Shown: positions 31,000 to 45,505, counted from the first letter of the stretch. The stretch: DNA of 64,000 bases from Takakia lepidozioides (GCA_030704615.1 CM060731.1:25172001-25236000); one strand, 5' to 3'. Made by a program: numbers and translations. Notes: generated by a model from the sequence alone, not told the origin.

Positions 31000-33900
31000 T
31001 AAAGATGTAATTCAACTCCAGGTATGTTTTGGAGAGAACCGGAGCATTTGGCGTCGTGTAAATTAGATAAATGCCATTGGCCACACTATTGCACGATCGA
31101 AAATAAAGTTTGTGCATCATACTACTTTAATTTTCTGTACATCATTTGATGTGGTTCTTTAAACACTCAAAATGGACAAGTATGCAAGAATAATCAATGA
31201 TCACCTCCAATCTGAAAAGGACATAAACAACCTTTTCAACGGTACCAATTAAACATAAAATGATACAAACAACTTTCTGATAGAAAGCTCATCTGATTTC
31301 AGTATACACTTCAGGCATCCAATGGACGTAATAAACCTAGTCTTGTACTTCTCCACAACAGTGACCATGTTGTCTCAACATCAAACAGTCAGCCCCCTAT
31401 GACCAGACTGTATTAGGCTGTGCATGAGCGATATGGCAATTTCTGGTGAGGCTCATATATTCTGGTAGTTAAAGACTCTAGAACCAGCTATGGGACACTT
31501 TCTTGGGAGGGCATCCAAGCACAGCCTCAAAGTTATGAAGCTACCACCATGGCAGAGACAAGTGGGATGGGACTCACAATACGCCATGCGCTTGCTCAAG
31601 AAGGAAGGAGGGAAGTTCTCCCTGGAACATATTGGCGTACAGCTCCCTGCACAGATGACACCACCTTCGGATTCCTAGTTACAACTGTTTTATATGTTTG
31701 GATTTTATGCAATCTAAAAAAATGACAAAAACAACCTTTTGGAAGCTAAATGAACATGTTTACAGTTCAGATTTTTGTGACAAGAGCAATCTTCCATAAA
31801 ATATTGGTAAGCTGATCCCCTCCCTCCCTACCTCCCCTAGCCCATTTCACTTCCCACTCCCAACCCTCCCCTAATCTCAGAATGATCGTCTTGAACTTTG
31901 TGTCGAAATGATCTTCTTTATGTGTTATTGCTGTTCAAATGTATCTCAAACAAAAGCACATGGGAGAAACACTGGACATTACAATCTTCATCTCTAAATC
32001 GCAAACTCCCGTGTAGCTCAATTTTGCATTAGCCGCCCAACCACGTTTGATCACGTGTACACAGCACACAGGTAGTGATAAAGTCACAGTGACATAGTCA
32101 GATAGACAACATTACTTGGCGCTTCATCCATACATGTTGTCATCCATTCAATCATTCTAACATTCATTCAATATTAAAAATAATAGTAGTGTGTCAACCA
32201 GAATCATCATCGGACATATGTAGTCACGTTTGGTGGGGTGCTACCTTTTCCTCTTCATTATTACATGCATCCATTAAACATTACATCATTCATCCGTCAA
32301 TATGAATAAGACGTGTATACTTCGTCTACCAACACGTGTAGTCATGTAGGCAAAGTAGTCATATCAGCAACACATCCCTCGTGGTCAACCGTATTTGCGG
32401 AGTCATGTAGTAATATAACTTTCTTTGTAGGAGTTGTGATGTGATCCAGCGCCTGTCCTCCAAGACTCTCTAGTCAGGTTCGCAGTCATGAAATCCATGA
32501 TTATCAAATAGTTGCAGTCATGAAAACATGGATATGTTGTAGTGGAAAGATCAATACAACTACACTAGAAATCAAAGTGATAGATCAATCAAGCATAACT
32601 GCATGTTAGCGAGTCATGGTTGACATACGTCTCGGGGGATATAGTTCTTGTTTTCTGAATTTGTAGGAAGAATAGCATCTCAACCACGTCCCCAATCTTT
32701 TTTTCAAACATGTTTCTAATGCATTCTTGTATTGGCAGATTTCCGATCAACCTCGAAGTATCAAAATGTTTGCGAAACCACTTATCCACAGTGTTGTTGT
32801 TCTATCACACCTTTGAGAACTTTGTCTCAATTTCTTCGGCATCAATATCATGAAAAGTCTGATCGAGCTTTTGAAGATCCGGGGATATGCAAACTCCACA
32901 ATCCATCTCCTGATGAGGACTCTTGATGAGGAGTAGATTCTACTATCAAATGATTAAGAGATATTGAGCTTGTGGAACTCGGATCATACACTCTAGTAAG
33001 GTCTCTCTCATCATTAGACATATCGAGATAAAAATCAAAAGGATCGATAGAATTGGCAATGAGAGAGAGATTGCTTTCAATTCTTGGAAGACTACACGGT
33101 AACAATGAGAGTGTTGTAGAACAACCTTCTAGTTTGGTCCGTCAATCATGATTTCACATGAAGTTCAGCATCGACACGCGACAACGAAAAACAAGACCAA
33201 TTTCTTCCGGTATACCGTAGAGGTCGCTCTATTTCGTCTTTAATTAATTCACTTTAAGAGAGAGCGAATATTTTAAAATTCTGCCCTGGGAGTAGACTAA
33301 ATATGGGAATAATCTGCACTTAAAAAGATGAACTTTGAAAACAAAAGGTAGCAATATGGTAACTCCTAAACGTCAAGTTTGCAAAACAAAATAATAATAA
33401 AAACAAAGTTTGAGACTTATTAAAAATATTTACCACTAGCCATGACTATGGCTTGGCAGAGTTATGGCTAACCACAATTATGACTTGCCACATAGAATGT
33501 CAACTTGTAAGTGAATCTTGACATGGCCCACCTAATTTAATGAAAAAAGTACCCATGGTGCCGAATTCATGAAAAATTGGATGAAGCATGAACGAAATAA
33601 TTAATATTGTCATTAAGCCTGCCGGACCTGGCGACCTGCATGTATTTAATGGTCCGTCGAAATAGAGCGGCCTCTATGGTACTCAGAGAGCTATTTGTGC
33701 ACACACCTTGGCTATTGTCTAATGAACTTGGCTATTCACCATTTAGCTTGGCTATACCCGATTTTGCCCCTAATCTTAACGAGTGGCTAGACGAATTCAG
33801 CTTGATTACCGGAAACGCCAGTGCCCGGACGGTTCCAGAGTACAAAAATAATCTTGAAGCAAGCGGCATCTGTACCAATAGTGGACAGGTAATGGAAACA

Positions 33901-34456
33901 GGTATGTAGGTGTTTCAAAAGAGCTGGCCGGTCCCAAGGAAATACAGCAGCAAGGGCTGGCAGATTTATCACTGCACTTTCCATGTTTCCAAAGTATACC
34001 ACTGATAGAAGGCAGTCCCTGTCCATCAATCTGTGGACACTGCTGCTATGAGTCATGGACAGGTAGACCAGGAACACAAAAAAGATATTCTGGCAGGAAG
34101 AAAGCCTGAACAAATCAAGACAACCACACTCTTTGTTCTCAAACAACACAAAATACACCACAACCATGTATAAAGTGTTTTCTCTGGCACAAATGAGTAG
34201 GATTAATGTTTGCACTGGCACTTGGAGCTTCCATGCTCGTAAACAAGATCTCTTATGCTCAAAACTTTGACTGGTCAGTACAATAGACTGATAATTTAAG
34301 AGCGTTTCAAGAGAGAACCCTTGACCTGATTGAGCAACACGACATCAGAAGGCAGAGACCTCAGTGCTCAAGCTTCTGCCAAAAAAATGTACTGACAACA
34401 TGTACAGATATCACAGGCAGAAAAGGGCTGTGCTGAATGCTTGCAAATGGACCCTG
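31000..34456. other. No recognisable gene
   Basis: Open stretches at 32589-32789 and 32848-33105 (minus) and 33607-33909 (plus) show no known motif. The last kilobase probably includes the 3' untranslated end of the methyltransferase. No repeats of note. Confidence 0.35.
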
Positions 34457-37400
34457 CTACTTTTTCTTGAATAGATAGTGTGACAATCCCCACTCCTCTC
34501 CATTATTGTATGCAAACATCTCAGCTACTGCAATGAAAAAGGTGCGCCAGTTGGCGATCCATAATGTGACATGAGCTTCACCATAGGTTTTTGCAAAGAT
34601 TGGCCGAATGAGCTTAATTTTGGCATCCATCTTTTTCAACCACTCCTCACTGTGGGCACAAAGAAAGTGTGTGAGGAGTCCTGAGTAATCTAGCAAGGAA
34701 GCATGGTTCGTGCCAAGCATTCATAACAGATCAAGTACCAACTGTGCTTTCAAAATGCTTAAGGCTCATGATTGGTGTATTGCTCTTCCCATCATGTAGG
34801 TGAATTCACTGAAAGCTCAACACTTCTCTTGAGCCAGTCATCCCACAGAAGGACAATGGTAAGGAAAGACCTGGTTTGCGCATAATGCTTTCCATTGACA
34901 CGCCAGTGATCGACAAGTGAAACATCTTCCTGAAACAAGCAAGCAAAACCTTTCCAAATTAGTCCAAAAAGTGGGCAACCTATCACTTCCTTCCAAATCG
35001 ATGACCCCCAGTAACTAGAACCTCAATAACCGAAGTGATTTGACAGAAAAAGCAATGGAACCAGATCTACAGGCAATCCAACTTCAACCACACATGGAAG
35101 TATACCTGGAAGTAGAGTAGCAAGGAGTCGGCAGGCATGGTTCCTCCTGTGAAGAAGGTTCGAGACATCCAATCATCCTCCCCTTGATCCTGCCAACCAG
35201 GAAAGCAGTTGTCCAGTTAGTGTCAACTAACTTGGCATATACAAGGTTCAATGGCCTGCCACAACTCCCTTTCCTACAAAATTCCTCAGAGTACCAGAGT
35301 GCTGGCATAAGAAGTACTTACAATAGTTACCTGTATGGGCAAGCAAATAGGGCATAAAATTTGACAACTGTAACTCTCAAATGTATGACCAGAATTCACA
35401 ATGAAATCTCATAGAGGCCCAGCTTGTTTGTTTCTGGAGGTGAAAGGAGATCAATGGCCACCTGGCAAAGGATAGAAAGGGAAATCTCCACTCCCTTCTG
35501 AAGGGAGTGGATACAGGTCTATTCTCGGGCTCGAGCGGGTCACCGAGCTGCGGCCAGTCTCTGGTTGATACATACCTCAAAGTGGTATGCAAACAACTTA
35601 TGTGAAAATATGTGCACAAACAAGAGGCCATCAGGTTTCATCCATGAGGAGATATTCCTCAAAAGCTTCTGATAGTTCTTCATATGCTGCAAAACACACC
35701 AATATATGTCAAATGTTGATTGAAGTTGCCAGCACCAGACATGTTGAAGTTTGATACATTTCCCAACAGTATAGATACATGAGTTTAGTGAGGGTCCATA
35801 CTAAAGGGACCGAGGACCACATTTTCTTGGATGAAGGCAGCTTCCACACAATTTCCCACTCATAGAAGAGCTAACACAGACGATCAGTTGTGCATATTAA
35901 AAAGTGCCATAATTTCATCCCCAGATGGAAAGAAAGAAAGCAAGTAACTTCGTGACATCCACTGGAAACTCAAAGAGCTTACAGTAATTGAGAGTATGGC
36001 CCTCAACAAAGACTGCAACCTAGAAGATTAAAAGACATGATCACAAACTTATAACTAGTCCCCATTGGCCTCACAAGCATAGAGAAGGAGAAGAGGGAGC
36101 AAGAGATGACCTCAAACATCTCAATAGAGAGAATCCGATCATAGGTGTTGTCAGTGTTGAAAGTGTTAATGTCACAAGTGATGACTGTGACATTTGCTAG
36201 TCCTCGCTTCCTACAGCCCAAAGCCCACCAATAGAGGTTAGGACTTCCATGTAAAATGAACTGTAATTTGGCTCCTCTACTCATCTCACTTTGGAACCAT
36301 ACTGCAAAGCAATGTGCCACCAAGAACTATTCCACAAGTACCAGGCACTTCAGTTTGTCCTAGGAGGATGCATAATTGGAAATGTGAATGCAGAATTCCA
36401 ATGTCCCTCACTCAGGTCTATGGACCAAAGGTAGACGGGAAGACAAGCCCAGATAAGACAGCCAAGACAATTATTCTGTTTAAATCACAGAATGAACTCA
36501 CAACAGCTTAAATTTACACCTCCCTAAGAGGATGTCACAACTTGAAGACGAATAGACAGCAGTGCATCAGTATAGAATCACTCACCGGCACTCCTCAGTG
36601 ATGAATTCTTTCTGTGTTTCGGAATTAGATACGCCTGTGACCTTGCTGTTTGGGTACTTTCCAGCAATGAACATTGAAAGCGAACCCCATCCACAGCCAA
36701 GATCCAACACAGTTTGTCCGTCTTCTAGTTGTGCTCTCTCAGAGTACAACTCTAGCATTGCCTCCTCAGCATCATCAAGAGAGTAGGAACTTTTTGCAAA
36801 ATATGCAGAACTGGCAAATGAGTAGTAGACTGTTAGCACGGACCCATGTGATGTGTGTCAGACACAGCATACAGGGTCAATGTCTATACAACCACAGCAG
36901 CCATTTTAAGATGAAGTGGAACAGGAGGGGATATGGAAACCAAGATTAAAGATCTATTGTGGACTTCAAATAATTGCAAAGCTCCAGAAACACAAAAATT
37001 CCAATTTAAAGTTTGGATTTTAGAGTCTCAACCTTATAGCACTCGGAAAAGGATTTTACGAGAGTAATGCGGCAGTGTAACAAATACCCTTCTAGACTTT
37101 CCATTGTGATGACAATGAGAACGCATCAGCCATGGCAGTGGTCGAATGCCCAACCTTGCGGCAGAATTTCTTGAGGACTGTCACCTCTAGAAGAAATCCT
37201 TATCTCTTGCTGGTTGCCCTGGTCTACAGATTAGAATGAGTGATGTACTTTGGGCAACTCGACCCACCCTTATCAAAGCCAATGCACTGCTGAAAATGTG
37301 AAAGAAGCTCAGGTTGCTCTAGAATTTTACCATTCCCCACTTATATACGTGGTCTGATGTGATTTAGCAAATCTGGTTTTGTTCAACATCAAGCTAAAGA

Positions 37401-38365
37401 AGCACTGAACTCTGTTACTCTCATCACACCCCTCACTCTTCTTCCCTGATCGAGGGGTTTCAACTGTTGCTAATTAAACCTCTTAATTATTGAAATTAAC
37501 TGAACTTAGGTGAATGCTTCTGATTCCAGCTGCAGCAGTTCTTGTTGGAGCTATATCTGAGCACTTGTGATTTATGCTAGCATGTACTATGTCGTGATGA
37601 CCAAATGTCACATTGCATTGCCACAATGTAAAAGAAGGTGCAGGAGAGCACCTGTACTTGAGATGCTTGCCAAGAACCAATTGATAAAATTCGCTGGGGA
37701 CCTCATAATGTTGTGTGTTGGCTTCGTTTGTGTTCACTGCTATGGGCATTTCCTTCAATGCTAGCAAACGAAGAAGTTGTATTAGCCTCAAGATTGTTCT
37801 GATTGTCTACTGGATTCGTAAAGCTTCCAGTCTACACATAGCGAGATCAACTTGAGCTTTTTAACGCGCATTTCTTCACAGAGTCAAGATTATTTCCTGG
37901 AAAGATTTCGTTGTGTTCCAAATTGATACAGTGCAAGGTCTCTCTCTCTCTCTATCTAGTGTTCCAGGAGACTCATATCAAATACAAGATACTTCTTGCG
38001 CCTCCGTCTTCCACAAAAATACAATTCTGCGACAGAGCCGTCATCTTACAACACAGTTGTGTAGAAGAGCAAGATCACCGTTTATAAATTTCGTCATTGT
38101 GCAGACAGCTCCTTGGATCTCAATTCAGCAAAGTGAAACTTTACGAAGCGATCATTAAAACAAGTGCCACTAACGTACAATAAGCAAATGTGACGAGGTG
38201 CTGCAGCTGTTCAGCGGAAGGGGCCTTGCTCAACGCTTTCAGTCGCACGGAGAGCAGCATGCGTGTGGCCCATCTCACAACTAAATCCGGCAACACATTG
38301 TATTGCAGTGCGCGTATTCCGAGCTTCAGAGCGATCTCGTAAGGGACCTTCAAAAAGGCTGCCAT
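34457..38365 (-). CDS. (S)-Coclaurine N-methyltransferase-like SAM methyltransferase
   Basis: SAM-dependent methyltransferase of the CNMT / cyclopropane-fatty-acid-synthase-like superfamily. Eight minus-strand exons: 38179-38365, 37652-37760, 36586-36810, 36111-36210, 35576-35686, 35106-35189, 34871-34929, 34457-34649. They total 1068 bp, 355 residues, the normal family length. Start MAAFLKVPYEIALK at 38365 is the first ATG of the frame. Motifs: LKEMPIAVNT, HYEVPSEFYQLVLG, SLDDAEEAMLELYSERA, the SAM-binding VLDLGCGWGS (about 133-142), TYDRILSIEMFEHMKNY, DEDDW-like GEDDWMSRTFF, DVSLVDHWRVNGKHY, and the C-terminal EMFAYNNGEEWGLSHYLFKK. Introns are GT/AG; the exon 4 donor (GAG|GTCATC) is weak. 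Such genes are widespread in plants that make no benzylisoquinoline alkaloids, so the substrate is unknown. Confidence 0.92.
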
Positions 38366-41300
38366 GGCGGAGTACAGGCCAAGCTCTAGCAATCACCTCG
38401 TTCACAGCGCAATTCCAGAAAGATAAGCAATACGACTGAGGCTCCTCTCAACGTGTTGACTACTTCAGTCTTAGATGTAACTAAGAACTAGGTAATCGCC
38501 GCGTGGAAGGCGATTACATTAAGATAATGTCCAACAACCATCACGGTTTTGCTGCTAATGCGGTCGTCAGGAAAGTGCTGTCAGTCCAAGAAGTAACCAT
38601 CGTGTCTGTGGGATCGTCAGCAGCTTGTTGGCATGTCCTCCCTGGAGATAAGGCTCTGGAAAACCGCGGCTGTCTCAGCGAAAGTTTTCCCCTCCGTGGA
38701 GCAAACTGAGGGTTCAACAGCATTTCGGGTTAGAGCTAAGTTTGAGTTTGTGGCAATGGGCTAACTGCTGTTTCCTCCTTGGCCACCGAGAACGTGGTTG
38801 TGTTAAATGGGTGGCAGTGATGGAGATGGAATGCCTGGTCAGGTTGTTGGCAATGCGGTCAAGGAGCCCTTCAGCATCCCCTGTTGAGGTTCAAGTGGGC
38901 TGTGATGATGCTTGTGGGATTTAGTCCTTTTTTTAGTGCGTCATGCATACAAATTGGCTCTTGAAACCGACAAATGGATCAAGGGCATGTAATGGAAGAT
39001 TAATCTACAACTTCCAGCGATTGTGAATACTTTGCGCCAGTGGGCTTTTCAGCATTGTCCATGCAACGTGAAGAAGAGGCCAGAATGGTCACAAGTTGCT
39101 GCGCCAGAATAGAGGAGGTATGCTGCTGGCAGGGGGAATCATAGCCGAAATTTTAGTTTTGGTCCTTCCAAATCAAAGGTCTCTGACTCTGTCTCGGTCT
39201 CCAAGGGTTTCTTGTTGGGCAAGTATGTTGAAGTACCTTCCGCCTGGGCCTCAGCACAAGTTCTTGTCAATCCACTACTGTGAAATTATCCAACAGAGCT
39301 GAACGAAGAGTGTAGCACTGAGGAAGATTCAATATTCCCATAACGGAGCTGTACATCAAAGAGTGCCATGTACCTCCTTGTGTGATGCCATCTCCAACCC
39401 ATATGTCAGTACGCAGTTGTTCGTAACAGCAATGTGTGAGCAATCCCAGGCTAATTCTCAGATCAGGCTCATGACACCCAACGACAGGCTCCAGAAGGGT
39501 TACATTCATACACAGCAATTGGTTGAGTACATTCTCTCAGACATACACAATAGCTGCAAGGCCATACCAACCAGAGTCCAATGAATGCACCCTCTCCAAG
39601 CCAGGGCCTCCAAAAACATACACACACACTGCAAAACGCAGGAGAATACACATATTCCTATTGGGAGTGAGGCTTTTGGTAGGCTGTCATATCGAGTATC
39701 CCTACCTCATGAATGTACCTTGTGCCAGATTTTGGAAAATCTGCAAGATCCTGAAGAGCTCTTCAGCAACTGAAGCTGTATTTCTGGCAGGAAAACTGGT
39801 GGTGGGTGCCGATCTGTTGCTACCAGTGCAGAATGTGATTGCTGGGGATAAGCTTCTAAGAAACCATAGTGGACAAAGACTGGAAACTGCAAGTGAAATC
39901 ATGCAGATGTATTTTAAGGCTGTTGTAAAGAGCAATTCGGGAATTGGGACACTCCTTCAAATTTAACAGTACATTCATTGACCAGATACTTTGTAAGTTT
40001 GCACCTGACCATTTTTGTTTGTTTGTTTTTGGAACAGGGGACGAGCCCCTGATCTTAATTACTATTCAATTACCTGGAATAGTTGTGTTGTTGGAGAAAG
40101 AATAGTACTCATACAATTACAGAAGACTTTATTCTAATATGACAAGTGTCTATCCTGTGTTTTGGCTATTTGTGTTTTAGAAAAGTTTATAGGGGGATGT
40201 GGTGTGCAAATTTGGCAGTCTGGGCATGGCTGCAAGCTTTTATAGCAAAGGTGGCCATTGAGGAAATTTGTGCAGAAAAGCTTGAGTGACTCCATTTGGG
40301 CTTTTCCCGAGCTTGAGAAGATTTCAGTGATTCATTTCGCGGGAGAGAAGCCCTGGTGATTTCACTGGAACAGTATAATCCCAGAGATCCAATGGTGAAT
40401 TCTTTTTTTCCTATGGATGCTGGGCATCCGATCCTAAGATGGGCAGGACTCGGTTGTCCCCAATCTGCAAGGGGCTAGGCCAATTTCCAGCATCCATCAA
40501 GTGGGGCTTTGGAGCCTTTATATGATTGACAGCCTCCATCTCCTCCATATAATTCTTCCTAAGACTTCAAATCCTCCAGGGCGCACACATCAATTGTGTA
40601 TATCAGAGTGGAAAGACATTCATCTGCACAAAGTCAAAAGGAAAATTCCAAAATGTCTTTAAGACCATAAGGCTTCGACAAATCTATCCCTAACCAGTCT
40701 CTACAATTTCAGAAGCTCTTGCAACAAACATCACTGAGCATTTTCGGTTCACCAATTCAGCACTTGGTATTTCACTTTGGGTTGTCAAAGAATCCAAAAT
40801 CAATGGAAGCCCAATCTTGTTTCCTTATAATTAGGGTGACAACTGGGCCGGGGTTCTCTTGTGCACTATATGGGCCAAGATCAGAAAGACCTTCTAGAAG
40901 ATATTCGATATGTAACATCTCCAGACAGAGACTCTTAAGGCTGCTTTTCTGCATTGTCCATCTTTTGTGGACATTCACATCTGAAGCTAGAGAAAACCGA
41001 TAATGAATTCACATCTAAGAGGGGTCTATGCGACTGTGATCCCATTGATCATGAATGTTTAACTAGAGTTTTAGCAACGCTAATCGATCATCATTCATGG
41101 AGCGTGTGGTGCTCGACATTTACGGAGGAGAAGAGCCGTGTGTTTCACTGATGCAGGTGTTAATTTCGGTACAGCAGTTCAGGCCATTATTAAAGCCATG
41201 TATTTGAGCGTCATTCTCGAATAAATGTGGGCAGTGTCTCCAGGCATGTCCTGCAAATGTTGTCATCTACAATCATGGAATTTCGAGTCTGAACGTCTGA

Positions 41301-43842
41301 ACAGACCATCTGGTCCTGTGTAGGCCATCTCCTGGCTCAGCTATTCCAGCGTCTATGGTTTGTGCACGCTAACGTCAGGTTCGTGAACTTTCACTGCCCA
41401 TATGCCTGTTGCTGTCCCTTAAAAGTATCACATGATTTCAAAAAGGAGGCAGCCCTATTCCACCTGTCTCATGAAATTCTTCTATTTTCATGGCAGTGCG
41501 TCCAGAGTGGCTTCTGCACGTTCCTTCAGCCTCCGATAAGCAATTGATGTTGGGTTGATGCGTCTTTTGACACCCACATTCGACTAGTATAACTTCAATT
41601 TCTGTCATCTCCCACCTTGTCGGGCCAAAGACAACTCAAGCAGGAATAGATGGCTTCCAGATTAACAGGCGGTTACTAATCCTTAAGATCTCACGCGCTT
41701 GTCGACAAGACAAAGCTCATCAGCTCAATATACTGAGAGGTCACATCGCCGTCAGGTCTACGACCAAGATTTGACATCGAAAGCTCAGTAGACATAACAC
41801 CACCACAACCGCACAAGCGACGAAGAACAGCAATCGAACTCCGTTCCGAAACAAGATTTTGATGGTCTTCAACTCCTCTGATGAGTGTACCCAAATGCCC
41901 AGCTGGCAGCCACTAACTTGATCGCTTGATTAGAACACTGGACGCATTCAAAGCAACTATTGACTAGCTTTTGAGTGGTAGAAGTCGTTCTTGCTCGGAC
42001 TCTTATTACTCTTTGACTTGCATTAGTATTTAGACGTACTACTAAATACATAAAGTATTCGCTGGAAAGACATGAAATGCCTGGGCCACGGCCCACAAGA
42101 CCCAAGTACACACGTACATACCCACCACCCTCCCAACAAGAAAGCAGGGCAAGCCCATTATTTTACTTGATCACAAAAACTTTCGGTTCAAGACCAGAAC
42201 ATCTTGCGAGGTCTAATGCCCCCTTCGATTCTCATCCTGCAGTTCGCAATCATCCTCACTTGTCACGTAACCACGTAAAAGTTGGGGAGTAAAAGGGCCC
42301 ACACCACAAGATTCGCCATACGTTTGTCCTGGCACCGCATGTATAGTAACACCATAAGTACACCCACGTCAATTTGGTTTGCAGTCGAAACAAGAAATTA
42401 AACAAATGGTTTCACGTCCTCTCAAGTCACGGAGATCTTGGAGCCTGGAGAAATCAGTGACTTCACCACATCGAACCGCACCAGCACAAACTGTAAGTAT
42501 GTACAAAGAAGCAAAATGATTAAAGGAGAGTGACATTAGCTTTTGAATTGCACCTCAGCATTCCTAATAACCGTGACTGAGCTGATCTTCTGAGCCACAA
42601 GTTGATTTCCATGCCAGCAGCATTGATCAGTCACCAATTAATGTTACGCGAGTGCGATTCTGACATAGAGCTCTTTTGCATTGAGTACATACGCCCCCTT
42701 TGGCCTGCGGTATATACTCGAGTCCAAACACATTATTATCCTAGACTCGAGCACAAAGCAAGCTGTGGGAGCAGTGAGTGCATCGGGAAAAGGTTGTTTG
42801 GTTGCAAATGAAGAGACATTCCTAGTTGTGATTTAGTATAATGGTCCCCTATTCTTAGTACTTTTCCGTGAAGATCTCCTGATCTGATGCTGTCAGTTTG
42901 TCTAGCAATCTACCTATACCGGCAAGTAAGTCTACTGTAGTGTCCTCATTATACTACATCACAAGTGAGCACAGCTTTGGTAGAAATCGGAAAGTGGGGT
43001 TTGCTCACTTTTTGTCAACTGTGGGTTCCATCATTCGCACATGTGCAATTTATTCCCAAGCAGGCCCACGGGCACCCCAACTTCAAGCTGCTCTGGGATG
43101 CTATCATTTTATACGTTCCAAGAAATTTCTCTTGTTGAGTCCCCACTAACCTCTACTGAAGTGGATGCGTGGGTGCACACTGGTAAGTACTACGGATTGC
43201 CCTGAAAACAACACGCGAAATGGATGGCGATCGTCCATCTGTTTTTGGAGGGTCGGCCTGTGAAGTGTGAGCTGTTGATAAATTAGACCTCAACTTTTTA
43301 CAGATACACTGTGGGAAAACTTCAGAGGAGAGTAACTGCGACAAATATCTGCCTGGCACGACCGATAAATCCTATCAAATATCTGTACAAAGTTCAAACA
43401 GGCCATGGCAAGAATAATATTCATCCAGAGAGATGCTGTCCACCTTCATTCTTTGTCTTCACTCTCTCTCCAAGTTCCAACAACAATCAGTTTGATCTGC
43501 AGTGGTAGACTCATTCACTCAAATTTCTCGGTGTGAGCTGCTGTGCAGCGAGCATCAGACGTGGCGGGCTGGGACTCTGGGAGAGCCGTGTAACTTGGCT
43601 GGAATGAAGAAGAAGAAGAAGAGTGACGTGGGCATTCGAGTGAATCCGGGTCGTTGGGAAGTGTACCCCCCTTTGTCACTTTCTCCCGTGATTTCATCCC
43701 ATGTACATACTTACTTTCTTTCCGTGGAATGTTGTAGCCCTGCTCCTATTCATGGCCCCCATGTTGGCCAGAGGGATCTGTTATTTATTTATTTATTTAT
43801 TTTTCCTGGAAAAGGGGAGGAACTTGGAAGCACTTTGGAGCT
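38366..43842. other. Gene-poor stretch: upstream region of the methyltransferase and beyond
   Basis: The first few hundred bases should hold the methyltransferase promoter. The longest open frame, 39523-39966 plus (147 codons), has no motif, no splice structure and codons unlike the neighbouring genes. Nothing else supports a gene. Confidence 0.35.
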
Positions 43843-44124
43843 TTATAGAATTTTATTGAAGGGAAAAAAAATTAAAACCCTTGCGTGTCCGAAGGCTGCC
43901 ATAAGGCCTTGGATGTGTTCGTTGCCGAAACTAATGTCATATGTGCTTTGGAGGGTCTTTGCCGTCGTTGCCAATTTGGAGGTGTTGCGACGGACAAATA
44001 TGCCTCTTGGGACATTGTCGTTTGGGTCTATGTCGTAAACCGGCGATTGAAACGATCTATTGCTCCCAAGGTCTTCATGGATGAGTAGTCCGTGAAAACC
44101 CTCGGCATGGATGCATGTGTACAT
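43843..44124 (-). other. Coding-like open frame, family unknown
   Basis: A 93-codon minus-strand frame reads GFHGLLIHEDLGSNRSFQSP, NVPRGIFVRRNTSKLATTAK and YDISFGNEHIQGLMAAFGHA. The texture is more protein-like than the overlapping plus-strand frame, but there is no recognisable domain and no partner exon, so it may be a transposon remnant. Confidence 0.25.
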
Positions 44125-45435
44125 AGTCCGGAGGGACCATCCTAACCGTCGTCATCACCATCACCAAAGACCGGATCGTACCCTACGTGAGATTGTTAAG
44201 TGGTATTTAAACTTATCTTGAATTGGACTAGCGCGTGACTTCAGTTCAGTCCAGATCTCCGTTTGTCAAAAGCAAACAGCTTTCTCCAGAGTCCAGCTTA
44301 AACTAAATCGCACATGGCGATAAATTTTATATAAAGGATTCGCAAAAGGATGAACTTAGTCCAATTGTGGGGCCAAATTCGAAAAAAATGTTGACTAGGG
44401 TTTGGATGATGCTAATGATAGTAGTAGTTGTTAATCGAGCCGCCGGATGACCAATCTTGATTATTATTGGGCTTGCGGATTGTAGGATATTGGTAAGCAT
44501 ATTGGCAAGCATATTGGCTTGTCTCCAACACCGCGACGACCAACATCTTACGTCAACCGACCCTAATAAAACTGCATTGGACCCTACAACTGACCCTAAT
44601 ATACGGCATTGGACCCTACGTGCGAATGGACATGGTGGCAGTGTTTTGTTTCTCATTTTTCCAAAGTAGCGAGAGTGGCTACTTGTGATATACCCACCGC
44701 CCCAAGGGGTGAAAAAATGAGCGGGCACCTCTAGAAATGTTGCTCTATGACAGCTGGCAGGTTCTAACAAGTGCACGTAGACAATCATACGGATCTTCTG
44801 GCGACAACCTCTCGTTCATCTCTCCTAGTTTGGCAAAAAAATTGGAAAAAATGCCTTCATTTTCCTTTAGTGAGATAGAAGCCCACTGTGGGAAGCCTCT
44901 ATGATTAAAATGTTATGCAAATGTAAAAGAGCTTTCCGGCAAAAATTAGCCAGCAGAAAAATAATGGTGGGGGACCCGCTTCAGCAGGTGCTTCTTCCCT
45001 TGGGGCTCTTTTATCACGTGACTCTTCCGACCATCGGAAAGCTTTGCAAACATGCGAGAAATGCAAACATGTGCACAAGAAACGACCGACACTTCGAATG
45101 AGCGTGGCCGACACGGAAGCCTGCACACAGTTCGGCAACCAGTGCTAAAATAGATTAGTACCTATCGTCCTAATGAAAGAAAAGTGGAGATTTTGGTTAA
45201 GTTATTGAACTTTTCATCTACAGTATGCTCATGATGTGGAGCTTGCCGTTTGATCGATAATGTAGTACATGCTACCACATTGCTGACCATCATCATCGTT
45301 TCACACGGCGATTAACTAACGGTATAAGCCATCTTATAATGGATGTCACTAGCCGACGTAAACAAAGATCACGGGTCAATCAGACACCTAACTTATGTGT
45401 TGTACATGGAGACTACTGTGTTCTCGGGGAGCTCC

Positions 45436-45505
45436 AATCGGTGGATTGAACCCAGAACCACTTCCAAGGTGGTATGTGCCCATGACCACTGGGCTACAAC
45501 TTGGG
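45436..45505 (-). repeat. tRNA-like sequence (SINE head)
   Basis: Minus strand: box A TAGCCCAGTGGT (45485-45496) and a perfect box B GGTTCAATCC (45443-45452) at tRNA-like spacing. The order resembles the tRNA-related head of plant SINEs. Cloverleaf pairing is incomplete, so it is not called as a functional tRNA. Confidence 0.5.

Noticed and set aside
33787-34221. 144-codon minus-strand frame just downstream of the methyltransferase
   Set aside because: Hydrophobic but without domain or splice links; lies in the likely 3' untranslated region.
39523-39966. 147-codon plus-strand frame
   Set aside because: No motif, no neighbouring exons, and overlapping open frames on both strands suggest chance.
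43502-44038. 178-codon plus-strand frame
   Set aside because: Contains a lysine run from an AAG microsatellite and a TTTA repeat translated as LFIYLFIF; composition is not protein-like.
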